Shown one piece after another: positions 37,101-45,238 of a stretch of DNA of 64,000 nt (within the stretch, counting starts at the first letter, position 1; each line of letters begins with the position of its first letter). A program made the translations under genes and the position numbers. The stretch is from assembly GCA_016214905.1 (NCBI GenBank), contig JACRMQ010000002.1, forward strand, positions 25,237 to 89,236, written 5' to 3'. The notes under the pieces are model-generated. The model ran no database searches and was not told the origin of the DNA. It saw nothing but the letters and a program-made list of their open reading frames with translations. This stretch comes from Ignavibacteriales bacterium (GTDB taxonomy: Bacteria > Bacteroidota > Ignavibacteria > UBA10030 > SZUA-254).

Positions 37101-40100
37101 TTTTAGTTCGGAATGATACAGGTAACGCCGTTAATGACAGTAACATCCTGAATAATCTAAGATTTTCATCATCGATGATATCCATCGCACTTTCACCGCC
37201 ACCGGATCTCCACGTTGCATCTTTCACCACACCGAGCGAGGGTCGATCGGGACAACCAATTACAGTACGCTGGACAATCCAGAACAGTGGATCGGGACAA
37301 ACACTTGTTTCATCATGGAATGACGCAATCTATTTATCGACTGATATCTATCTTGATCCGGTAGACACGAGACTTGCAACAAAATCGCATAATGAAGGAC
37401 TTACCGCCGGTCAATCATATAATGATAGTCTTGAGGTTGTACTTCCGAATTACGCTTCAGGTGATTTATTTCTTCTGATCCAAACCGACAGTAAAAAAGA
37501 AGTGTTCGAACAATCCGGTGAAAGCAACAATATACTCAGTCGACCGATTACCGTGAATATCGCTGCACCTTCAGATCTCATCATTTCAAACATCATGGTT
37601 CCGGATAGCGCTATATCGGGAGATGAGGTAACAATTTCATGGACAATTCGGAATCAGGGGTCGAATCCCGCAACAGGGTGGATCAATGATGTAGTTTATC
37701 TCTCATCCGATTCTACTTGGGAAGTAACCGATCCGGTTTTTGGAATCTACATAAGGAACATTAATCTCGCACCTGGGGCTTCAATGCAAGCGAGCATGAA
37801 AGCTAAGATTAGTCGCGCGTTCCTCTCAGATTCTGCCGGTAACATCACCGGTCCGGTGCCGGGCTTTGCACCCGGAAATTATTATACAATTGTTCGAACA
37901 GACATCCGTAACTATATCCATGAGAATAATGAAAATAATAATACAGGAACATCATCCGGAACAACTCGTGTCGATGTTCAGGCACTCGAACTCGATATTC
38001 CAACATTAACATCATTCGTTGAAGGTGAGCAAAAATATTACCGGGTTAACGTGGTTGCCGGACAAACTCTGAAGGTGACACTAGACGGTAATACCCCGAA
38101 CGGCAGTCTTGAAATGTATGGACGTTTTGGTATGGTACCTTCCCGGTCGCAGTACGATGTTGCCTATACAACAGCATTCTCCACTCATCAACAGATTACA
38201 ATTCCCGAAACGCATAATGGCACATATTACATTCTGATTTATGCTGATCGTGTGGTGGGGGATTCGATTGGAACTACAATTCTCGCTCAATCTTTATCGT
38301 TCGGAATAAATACGGTGTCGCCAGCTAAAGGTGGAAATTCTGGTGATGTTACAATTGCAATTGAAGGAGCCCGATTTGTAAATGGCAGCACAGTGAAACT
38401 GCTCGGTTCCGGCGGTGCACTGCCGAAACTCATTAAGAGTACTTTCATCGATGCATCACGGATCGATGCGACATTCGACCTGACCGGTAATCTTCCTCTT
38501 GGTACATATGATGTCGTTGTGCGGCGTCCTGATAATTCAGAAGCCACACTCACCGGTGGATTTACGTTGGAACCCGGGAAAAATCTCACCGCAAACTTGG
38601 GCTTTGCACCACCAAGCGCAATAGCGCGGGGAGGATCAGGATTCTACTCCATCTCGGTTGAAAATACAACCAACATCGATCTTCCGTTCATGACTGTTTA
38701 CATCATTATACCTGCGGGGCAAAGTTATAGTGTAAACTCGAACAACATGCAAACTCTGAGTCAGTTACTGCCTGATACACTTAAAAACGCTGTTCATCTT
38801 CAGAATCATTTTGATGAAGGATTTTGGCGGTTCATACCGCTTACAGCGAGGGATGTGCGGATTGGTCAACGCTTGAACATTGCTCTGCAAGTGAACAATG
38901 TTGAGGGTACTGAATTCCCAATCCAGATAGCCGTTGATGCGATTGACCGAAAAGGATTTGTTGAAGGACAACTTCTCTATCTTGAACTGTTCCGGCAAGC
39001 TCTTCTCAGAGACTCGAGTGGTAAATTCGCTCCTGAGTTTTATCATCTCGCGCAGACACCGCAAGAATTTATAAATACACTAATGCAGGTTTATGTTGAT
39101 CTTGGAATTCTTACATCGTCTGACGTATCACTTGTAACTTCGAAACAACTTCAGGAAGCTGTTGAAAAAGTTTCTCGTCTTCCCCTCGATCCGAAGAAGC
39201 TTGATGCCGTGTTCAGACCAATGATTACATCGTGCGAGAACGAGTTAAATTGGCTCGAACTTGGCGGAAGGTTAGCTATCATCGCAATCGGTTTGGTTAC
39301 CGGTGCTCTGCTCGCACCGGTGACATTAGGTGTTGGAGCTGTCCTCGCTGTTATAAGTGGACTCGGTTTGGGTATGAATATCGGTGCAATCATCAACGAT
39401 TCTCCCGGACTAATGTCCAGAATATTCTGCGATGATCCTCGAACTCCCACTCCGGTTGTTGCATCGAGAGATCCAAATGATATTCTAGGTCCGGCAGGAT
39501 ATGGAGAAAAGAAGTGGGTTGCTGTCACGCAGACGATGACCTACACCGTGCGATTCGAAAATGATCCGAAACTAGCAACAGCACCTGCTCAGACTGTCAC
39601 CGTTAATATGGATGTTGACAGCACGCTGGATATTCGGTCGTTCCGTCTCGGTAATTTTGGATTTGGGAGTTTCACATTCAATGGTGCAGAGAACCGGTCG
39701 CATTATTCAAAGCGGTTGGATGTTCTTGACACGCTTAGTATTTATGTTGATGTTAGCGCTGGAGTCGATGTGGATAAAAACAAAGCATTCTGGATATTCA
39801 AATCGATAAATCCCGCGACAGGGGAACTTCCATCCAATCCTCTTTCCGGATTCCTTCCCGTCAACGATTCGCTCCATCGCGGCGAGGGCTTTTTAACATT
39901 TTCTGTTAAACCAAAATCAACTTCACACACCGGTGACATTATAAATGCGAAAGCGCGTATCGTCTTCGATGTCAACGATCCGATCGATACACCTCCCATA
40001 TTCAACACGATCGATGCAGGATTGCCTTCCAGCAGCGTTCGCTTGTTGCCACCAATCACTCCGGATACAACCTCATTCATCCTCCGGTGGGCAGGTGCGG

Positions 40101-40618
40101 ATGATTCAACAGGTTCGGGGATCAAAAATTATTCGGTCTTCGTTTCTAAAAATGATAGTCCGTTTATTCCATGGCTCTCCAACATTACAGATACGATGGC
40201 AACCTTCACAGGTGAATCTGGAAATCGGTATGGTTTCTTCAGTTTGACAACCGATAATGCAGGTAACGTTGAGATCGCAAAATCGTCTGCAGATGCTGTG
40301 ACATTGATAACAGGATTAGATGATCAACTACAAAATATTCCAACTGTATTCAGACTCCATCAGAATTATCCTAATCCATTTAATCCGAGCACAGGAATTC
40401 GCTACGAACTCCCGAAGACTTCGCATGTAACTCTTACGATCTTCAATTTACTTGGACAGAGAGTTGCAACTATAGTTGATGAAGTTCAGGTGATGGGTTA
40501 TAAGAGGGCGGAGTTCGACGCATCACATCTGGCAAGTGGTGTTTACTTCTATCGTATAGTTGCGGAGAGTGGTGGAAAATTCTTCAGCGATGTTAAAAAG
40601 ATGGTACTGATAAGGTAG
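34130..40618 (+). CDS. Giant secreted protein with ten CARDB repeats and T9SS sorting domain
   Basis: 2162 residues from ATG 34130 (GGAG ten bases upstream); ATG 34082 (AGGTG upstream) or 34019 are alternatives. Signal peptide ends at TGTIFAQ. Residues about 32-1286 hold ten CARDB-type repeats of about 125 residues, each starting (P/S)DL and carrying a W(Y/K/N)D..(Y/F)(I/L)S core and an ending E..NN. Then a prepeptidase-like segment, an IPT-like beta domain, a hydrophobic stretch (near 1705-1745), the block SRDPNDILGPAGYG (about 1778) and the sorting domain from about 2073 (NYPNPFNPSTGI). Probably a cell-surface adhesin or scaffold exported by T9SS. Divergent from polA. Confidence 0.9.
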   Translation: MTKNHATLEEMWTIVSLIALFFFTGTIFAQLPDLTISNVIVPVSASSGEYITIKWTTSNIGSGSTGGAFLFDGIYISTDQNFDKSTDTYLSIYFHSVAIPAGSSEEDSTIVMVPDSLNGNFYIFVNADDFSGLSESNETNNYAHSSVINFSTNAPDLNVLSVTAPATGSSQQYIQVSYSVSNIGTKDITNQSWYDYIILSSDTVYDNGDDVFLGTVSMDTSLTIGDSYTRTSSVYLPTGLSGIYYILVRTNAFDFLNETSPDNNLGRSAPISIDFKRPDLIVSQINRPDTVNAGDKLRFSYQITNTGDTSTNSQQWYDEIFISSDSLAGNDTLLTLYLRSTNLEPGQSLMVTDSVSMPFGLPKGNYHIVVGCDMLNQINESSETNNTRISNPFLYGFNGPDLMVTKVQTPANAFSGQQIEINWIVKNDGTLATNVPQWYDRVYLSPNPVFDPMGVTTLGYFDNMSYLGPGESYSNTQHVTLPNGINGSYYIFVQSDAFAQVTEVDESNNFMKNDTAMQVNLSAASDLIVSAFSKPSTAFSGDTIDISYTIKNVGNGSTISAQWYDVLYFTQDTVLDVRTAKWLSWNQHDGVLAPESSYTRIDRVVLPNAISGKYFFYLSTDNFNNVYEFTAESNNTRRESIDVVLTPPPDLVVTNVSGPLTGNSGKRILVSWSVQNQGSNPPFESGWQDRLYISPSSTFNPESAYVLGTFTHYGILEPDSTYTKSDSVLIPDGLSGQLYIYANTDWKNDVFEYLFEKNNFRRSSATIQVELSPWPDLDITLMTNPSTVSAGQQVTINWNVTNSGVGAATSPLWKDKVYISSSAVWDSASSTLLKDVPRTSPLSPSGSYSQTASVTLPVTISGTYYFYIITDAENNVYEHTDEGNNIERSSAVSVQPYPPIDLQVGNIAIPSSGFSGLPVSMQYTIQNIGTGKTLAPKWDDAVYLSEDSILNVGVDSILTVVRRMGALDIGESYSRDISVRLPDGVSGNYYILVRNDTGNAVNDSNILNNLRFSSSMISIALSPPPDLHVASFTTPSEGRSGQPITVRWTIQNSGSGQTLVSSWNDAIYLSTDIYLDPVDTRLATKSHNEGLTAGQSYNDSLEVVLPNYASGDLFLLIQTDSKKEVFEQSGESNNILSRPITVNIAAPSDLIISNIMVPDSAISGDEVTISWTIRNQGSNPATGWINDVVYLSSDSTWEVTDPVFGIYIRNINLAPGASMQASMKAKISRAFLSDSAGNITGPVPGFAPGNYYTIVRTDIRNYIHENNENNNTGTSSGTTRVDVQALELDIPTLTSFVEGEQKYYRVNVVAGQTLKVTLDGNTPNGSLEMYGRFGMVPSRSQYDVAYTTAFSTHQQITIPETHNGTYYILIYADRVVGDSIGTTILAQSLSFGINTVSPAKGGNSGDVTIAIEGARFVNGSTVKLLGSGGALPKLIKSTFIDASRIDATFDLTGNLPLGTYDVVVRRPDNSEATLTGGFTLEPGKNLTANLGFAPPSAIARGGSGFYSISVENTTNIDLPFMTVYIIIPAGQSYSVNSNNMQTLSQLLPDTLKNAVHLQNHFDEGFWRFIPLTARDVRIGQRLNIALQVNNVEGTEFPIQIAVDAIDRKGFVEGQLLYLELFRQALLRDSSGKFAPEFYHLAQTPQEFINTLMQVYVDLGILTSSDVSLVTSKQLQEAVEKVSRLPLDPKKLDAVFRPMITSCENELNWLELGGRLAIIAIGLVTGALLAPVTLGVGAVLAVISGLGLGMNIGAIINDSPGLMSRIFCDDPRTPTPVVASRDPNDILGPAGYGEKKWVAVTQTMTYTVRFENDPKLATAPAQTVTVNMDVDSTLDIRSFRLGNFGFGSFTFNGAENRSHYSKRLDVLDTLSIYVDVSAGVDVDKNKAFWIFKSINPATGELPSNPLSGFLPVNDSLHRGEGFLTFSVKPKSTSHTGDIINAKARIVFDVNDPIDTPPIFNTIDAGLPSSSVRLLPPITPDTTSFILRWAGADDSTGSGIKNYSVFVSKNDSPFIPWLSNITDTMATFTGESGNRYGFFSLTTDNAGNVEIAKSSADAVTLITGLDDQLQNIPTVFRLHQNYPNPFNPSTGIRYELPKTSHVTLTIFNLLGQRVATIVDEVQVMGYKRAEFDASHLASGVYFYRIVAESGGKFFSDVKKMVLIR

Positions 40619-40648
40619 AGATAAATAAATATAGATTGGCAACACGAA

Positions 40649-40678
40649 GGGTGAGTTTGCAAACTCACCCTTTTTTTT
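40649..40678 (+). terminator. Intrinsic terminator after the CARDB gene
   Basis: Perfect palindrome GGGTGAGTTTGC/AAACTCACCC (40649-40670) followed by eight T. Confidence 0.85.
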
Positions 40679-40859
40679 ATTTACTCCGATTGGTTATTTG
40701 GTGAGGGGTGAACCGAGGAAAATATAGTGACGATAAACTCGAGAGAACTGTCGGGTAAAAATAACCAATTTCTTGGTTTTAGTTGAGAATTCCTTAAAAT
40801 AGAACGGAATATGAAGCTTTTGACAGGGTCGCGTTTCGGAAGATTTTTTTAGAAAAGAT

Positions 40860-40888
40860 TTGACATTTGATAGAAATCTAACTACAAT
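40860..40888 (+). promoter_or_regulatory. Promoter of the frameshifted secreted-protein gene
   Basis: TTGACA (40860-40865, perfect), 17-bp spacer, TACAAT (40883-40888), preceded by a T/A tract. Leader about 90 bases. The rest of 40679-40983 shows nothing else. Confidence 0.6.
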
Positions 40889-40983
40889 ACCTCTGAAATA
40901 ATAAGCGATAAAAGCTTCATAGGAAGAGGATAGTTAACTGATTCTGCAAGAATAATTATCTTCTCAAACAGAAAGGGGTTCGT

Positions 40984-41190
40984 ATGAGATTTCTCGTAAT
41001 AGCTGTAACTTCTCTGATCTTTATTTCATCTTTCTCATTTGGGCAAACGGAAGCATGGAGATTGCCGGGACACTATTTTTCAGCTACTCATGGGGATAAC
41101 GGGAGTTTGTTTTTAGCGCATGATAATTATTTATTTATGCCATATACCTTGCCGGATACGATAAAAAAATCAATTCGTCCGGTATCGTAA
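40984..41190 (+). CDS. Secreted T9SS protein, 5' part before a -1 frame change
   Basis: 68 residues: signal peptide (MRFLVIAVTSLIFISSFSFG, then Q) and the start of a mature domain, ending out of frame after the slippery run at 41163-41169. GAAAGGGG lies upstream. The true product almost certainly continues in the -1 frame through 42737. Taken alone it would be a truncated secreted peptide. See the entry at 41163 for the junction. Confidence 0.7.
   Translation: MRFLVIAVTSLIFISSFSFGQTEAWRLPGHYFSATHGDNGSLFLAHDNYLFMPYTLPDTIKKSIRPVS
41163..41169 (+). other. Heptanucleotide slippery site A_AAA_AAA at the frame junction
   Basis: In the upstream frame the codons are ATA AAA AAA TCA; slipping back one base gives AAA AAA ATC AAT and enters the long downstream frame. 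This is an exact X_XXY_YYZ arrangement. It could be programmed -1 frameshifting, a phase-variable homopolymer, or an assembly indel. Confidence 0.6.
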
Positions 41191-41246
41191 TAATAGAGAA
41201 GGAAGTCAATTCCTACATCAAAGATATTATTTATAGCGGAAGCGGA

Positions 41247-42737
41247 TTGTACACTTTATTCCATACCGGGACGACTTACGACAGCATAACATATTTCGAT
41301 AATGATCTGAATCGGCTTTGGGGAATCGATCTCCCATCAAATATTATAATGACTATTTATTCACACCCTGTTCCTGATGCCAGTGGAAATCTTTACATGA
41401 TTGTTAATAATCCTGTATCTCTAATGAAAATTACAAAAGATGGTGCGATTGCTTTCACCAAAGCTATCACCCGTCCGGTTTTTAATACGATTGAACTTGA
41501 AGATTATGCAGGTCCGGTCATCGATAACAATGGTAGAATAGCTATTGTTCAATGTGTTGTCGATTATAATTATAAGGAAGAAAAGGGTATTAAACTCGAA
41601 ACAAATTATGGTTATTATTATCTGTTCCGGACCGATACTGCTAACGCTACACCACTTAAGCAGTCAATCATATTGAAAAAAGATAAAGCACTTTATTTTA
41701 AGGATGCTGGTACTAAATCTGAAGATTTTCAACTTGATGATTATTCATACCTATTAAAAAATTTGATTCTTCAAAATGGAAGCGTTGTGGTAGGGGGAAT
41801 GCATTCATATCAGTCCAGGAAAGTTACAAAATCATGGAAAGAAGAAGCATTGAGTCAATGGCGGATGATGGTTGCTCGAACTGATGGTAAAACAAAAAAA
41901 TTCTCGTTCAAAGGTACCGGTGGAGATACATGTAATGGTGGTGTACCTGGATTGAATTACAGAAATGACGATAAGGCAAATAATCTTGAATGGATTGGTC
42001 ATGGAACCGGTGATAATGTTTGTTTGATCGGCACAATTGCAAAGAATAGACTCAGATGCGGGGAAGGTGAGTGGAAGAATAGTGGAGTAGTTATGGGTTA
42101 TAATCTTTCAACCAATAAGGTTACTTGGAAAATAAAGGCGCCGGATACCGGTTATGGCGCCATCTGCCAAAAAGAATCAGGAAAAATTTTAGCAGGCTTT
42201 TATGACGGAAATTCTATGTCGTATCAGGTGTTTGATCAAAATGGAAATAGGGGTCCGCTTTTATCATTCCCGGAAGGATTTCCTCACTATCCATCAAGCA
42301 TGTTGAAAGAAATCAATAAAAAAGATGATGTGATGTACTTAAATTTAGGGACACCGTCAGGCTGGTACTTCGGAAAATTTTCGTTACCCACAATGCAATT
42401 CACTCCTGCTACGTTTAGTTCATTTGTAGAAGAGCCGATGCAATTCTCGTTACAACAAAACTATCCCAACCCGTTCAATCCATCGACCAAGATAGAATTT
42501 ACACTTCCACAGGCATCAGTTGTTACATTGAAAATCTACAACATGCTTGGTCAGGAAGTTGAGACAATTCTTAATCGTCAGGAGATGGAAGAAGGTTATC
42601 AGGAGATAGAGTATAACGGAAGTGTGTTATCGTCTGGTGTTTATTTCTATCGTTTAGAAGCAAACGAATTATCGAATGAAGATGCCACAGGAGGTAAGAA
42701 ATATACAGAATTGAAAAAAATGATCTTGATGAAATAA
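41247..42737 (+). CDS. Secreted beta-propeller-like T9SS protein, main part
   Basis: 496 residues from the first start codon (TTG 41247), but the frame is open back to 41163 and should be joined to the signal-peptide part at 40984. The body has repeated short beta units such as DASGNLYMIVNN and DNNGRIAIVQ, as in PQQ/WD-type propellers, though I cannot assign the fold. The C-terminal T9SS sorting domain starts near residue 395 (QQNYPNPFNPSTKIEF) and ends KKMILMK. A terminator follows. Cell-surface or secreted; function unknown. Confidence 0.8.
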   Translation: MYTLFHTGTTYDSITYFDNDLNRLWGIDLPSNIIMTIYSHPVPDASGNLYMIVNNPVSLMKITKDGAIAFTKAITRPVFNTIELEDYAGPVIDNNGRIAIVQCVVDYNYKEEKGIKLETNYGYYYLFRTDTANATPLKQSIILKKDKALYFKDAGTKSEDFQLDDYSYLLKNLILQNGSVVVGGMHSYQSRKVTKSWKEEALSQWRMMVARTDGKTKKFSFKGTGGDTCNGGVPGLNYRNDDKANNLEWIGHGTGDNVCLIGTIAKNRLRCGEGEWKNSGVVMGYNLSTNKVTWKIKAPDTGYGAICQKESGKILAGFYDGNSMSYQVFDQNGNRGPLLSFPEGFPHYPSSMLKEINKKDDVMYLNLGTPSGWYFGKFSLPTMQFTPATFSSFVEEPMQFSLQQNYPNPFNPSTKIEFTLPQASVVTLKIYNMLGQEVETILNRQEMEEGYQEIEYNGSVLSSGVYFYRLEANELSNEDATGGKKYTELKKMILMK

Positions 42738-42765
42738 TTTATCAACATTAGTGCTGCTAAAATTG

Positions 42766-42791
42766 GGTGAGTTGAAAAACTCACCTTTTTT
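42766..42791. terminator. Terminator between convergent genes
   Basis: GGTGAGTT (42766-42773), loop GAAA, AACTCACC (42778-42785), then TTTTTTA. Serves the plus-strand secreted gene and may serve the minus-strand MFS gene ending at 42790. The stem repeats that of the terminator at 40649. Confidence 0.8.
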
Positions 42792-44025
42792 ATTCTGTGC
42801 CGTTCAAAATATTTATCGTCTTTGATTCAGAAATGGAATGCTGTTTTATTTCAAAATAATAAAACCAAATAATAGAAGCACAAATTAAGAATAAAAAACT
42901 GTTAATGATAAAGACAGATTGGATTCCCCAATTGCCTGCAACCCATCCGCCAAGAAGAGGACCTATCATATTCCCAAAAACCGTCAGGCTCGATGCGATT
43001 CCGATCATTCCGCTTTTTCGGTTATCAGGTGAAAAATGATTCGTCATGGAATATAAAGTGTGAAGAATGCCGCCGCGTACAAAACCCATCCCGGCTCTAA
43101 GGAACATCAACGAAAATAAGTTCGGTACAATCATATGCAAAGCATAAGTGACACCCGTTCCGGACAGAGCGTAAATAATATTCTTTTTGAAACCGAAAAG
43201 GTCGTTTCGCTTACCCCACCACGGCGAGGATATCACCATAAAGACTCCCGATATCGCAATTGTAAATCCGGTCAATGTTGAAATATATTTCGTTGTCGTT
43301 TTAAAACTCTCGATGAATAACGCGAACAATGGTTCAATCATCAAAGCGGCGATTTGAGAGATCACGATAACAACAGCAATCGTACGGAGTTGTTTATGCC
43401 TGAACATGAATTTTATGTTTTGCACAACCGATGATTTTGAATCGATCTCTTCAGATTGTGGAACATCCCGAACGAAACGTGCGATAACAAATCCGCCGAT
43501 GAAGCAGAGTGAAGCAGTGATGAAAAATATTTCGCGGTATCCCATTATATCTGCAAGAAAACCGCCGATTGCAGGTCCCAACATCGTACCCCCCGCATTT
43601 GCAGATTGAAGCAAACCTAGCGCGTATCCGATCCTTTCCCTTGGCGTTGACGACGAAATTAGTGCAAGTGTAGCCGCTATAAATCCGCTTATCGCTCCCT
43701 GTAGCAGTCTGAAGAATAATAAGTGGTAAACGTTTTGGGAAAAACCGATTAGAACCTGAGAAACTCCCAGCCCGATAATTGCCCGAACAACCATTGCTTT
43801 TTTCCCGTATTTATCTCCCATCGATCCCCAGATCGGAGTTGCGATAAACGCTGTGAAGAATGGTCCCGCGAATACGAGTCCGCTCCATCGTGCAAGTTCG
43901 GTTTGGTCGGTTACACCTAATTGTCTGATATAAAAAGGAAGGAAAGGTACGACTAAATTCATACCGATCATTGCGAGGAATTGAATCGACCAAAGTATAT
44001 ATAAATTTTTTTTCCAGTGTTCCAT
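42790..44025 (-). CDS. MFS drug/multidrug efflux transporter (DHA1-like)
   Basis: 411 residues and twelve predicted TM helices in two halves. Motif A between TM2 and TM3 is GDKYGKKAMV, and a second copy after TM8 reads WGKRNDLFGFKK. The halves and length match the DHA1 MdtG-type efflux family. Substrate unknown. It starts back to back with the DMT transporter (80-bp gap); regulation is not visible. Confidence 0.88.
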   Translation of the reverse strand: MEHWKKNLYILWSIQFLAMIGMNLVVPFLPFYIRQLGVTDQTELARWSGLVFAGPFFTAFIATPIWGSMGDKYGKKAMVVRAIIGLGVSQVLIGFSQNVYHLLFFRLLQGAISGFIAATLALISSSTPRERIGYALGLLQSANAGGTMLGPAIGGFLADIMGYREIFFITASLCFIGGFVIARFVRDVPQSEEIDSKSSVVQNIKFMFRHKQLRTIAVVIVISQIAALMIEPLFALFIESFKTTTKYISTLTGFTIAISGVFMVISSPWWGKRNDLFGFKKNIIYALSGTGVTYALHMIVPNLFSLMFLRAGMGFVRGGILHTLYSMTNHFSPDNRKSGMIGIASSLTVFGNMIGPLLGGWVAGNWGIQSVFIINSFLFLICASIIWFYYFEIKQHSISESKTINILNGTE

Positions 44026-44105
44026 ATTCGAAAAGAAAGATACGAAAAAGTTGATTTAAAAGCTTGTCCTGTAAAGGTTTGAGAAATTATCCTTATATTA
44101 AATCT

Positions 44106-44966
44106 ATGTTTATTTATTTCGTATTGACATTCCAACAACTCATAGCAAGCGGCACTCATATCATTGCTAAAGTTGTGGTAAAAGATATTGATCCCGTAAC
44201 TCTGACGATGTTACGATCTGGTATCGCGGCTCTTGCGCTCATTGGTATAATGTTTATTCGGAAAATAAAACTTCAATTCGAGAGATCTGATTGGAAGAAG
44301 ATTATTTTTTTAAGTGTATTAGCAATCCCCATAAATCAATTCTTCTTTCTATATGCGATAAAATATACAACACCGGCTAATGCCGCACTTCTTTATGCTA
44401 CAACTCCCGCGATGGTGCTGGTTCTTTCTATTATATCGGGTAGAGAGAAAGCAGTTCTTAAAAGGATGATCGGCATTGGTATCGCGTTCACCGGAGTTCT
44501 GATTGTAATATTTGAAAAGGGAGTTAATTTCCATTCCGATTATACAATGGGAAATGTTATTATCTTTGCAGCGGTTATCGCTTGGGCATTATACACAGTT
44601 CAAGGGAAGGAGATGATACTGAAGTATGGTGCTCTCAAAACAAGTTCATCAACTATGGTAATTGGTACAATTTTATATTTACCGATAGGATCCTGGAACA
44701 CAGTAAATTTTTCTTTTGGAACTCTCACCATATATCATTGGTTAGGATTGTTGTATCTGGCAGTGATGACATCAATTTTTGCCTACGTTCTTTGGTATTA
44801 TGCTTTAAGTAGGATAGAAGCTACAAGGGTCACGATTTTCATGAACTTACAGCCGATACTTACAACATTGCTTTCCGTAATGTTGCTGGGCCAATCGATA
44901 ACTGCCGCTTTCATCATCGGTGGTGTTATAGCTCTGACAGGGGTGATAATAGCGCAAGGAAGATGA
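44106..44966 (+). CDS. EamA/DMT-family transporter
   Basis: 286 residues from ATG 44106; a TTG at 44064 would add 14 poorly hydrophobic residues. Ten TM helices arranged as two EamA repeats, with LRSGIAALALIGIMF in the first and the PILTTLLSVMLLGQSIT signature in the second. Members of the drug/metabolite superfamily export amino acids or other small metabolites; specificity cannot be told. The gene is followed by tRNA-Ser. Confidence 0.9.
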   Translation: MFIYFVLTFQQLIASGTHIIAKVVVKDIDPVTLTMLRSGIAALALIGIMFIRKIKLQFERSDWKKIIFLSVLAIPINQFFFLYAIKYTTPANAALLYATTPAMVLVLSIISGREKAVLKRMIGIGIAFTGVLIVIFEKGVNFHSDYTMGNVIIFAAVIAWALYTVQGKEMILKYGALKTSSSTMVIGTILYLPIGSWNTVNFSFGTLTIYHWLGLLYLAVMTSIFAYVLWYYALSRIEATRVTIFMNLQPILTTLLSVMLLGQSITAAFIIGGVIALTGVIIAQGR

Positions 44967-44973
44967 TAAGTGC

Positions 44974-45002
44974 TTGCTTTCGGCTTCAGTTTTCAATATA
45001 TT
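44974..45002 (+). promoter_or_regulatory. Promoter of tRNA-Ser
   Basis: TTGCTT (44974-44979), 17-bp spacer, TATATT (44997-45002), 45 bp before the tRNA. The leader contains four near-repeats of TTCGAT (about 45017-45042). Confidence 0.5.
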
Positions 45003-45046
45003 TAACACGGTTATTTTCGATGTTCGATATTCGATTTTCGAAATTT

Positions 45047-45132
<86 letters not shown>

Positions 45133-45238
45133 AGATAGAGAGATTTAATATATCTCTCCGAAAATAAAAATTCGATCTTTTTATTGGCGGATATTTTTTT
45201 AAGAATACAAAATGTCATTTGTAAATCTTTAGGAGTGG

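Noticed and set aside
34930..38000. Repeated DNA in the CARDB gene as a CRISPR array or tandem satellite
   Set aside because: The repeat unit is about 375 bp, diverged at DNA level and in frame, so it is a protein repeat; no CRISPR array or cas gene was seen in the window.
39232..39528. Antisense frames inside the CARDB gene (for example 125 residues on the minus strand)
   Set aside because: They are shadows of a long, clearly coding plus-strand gene.
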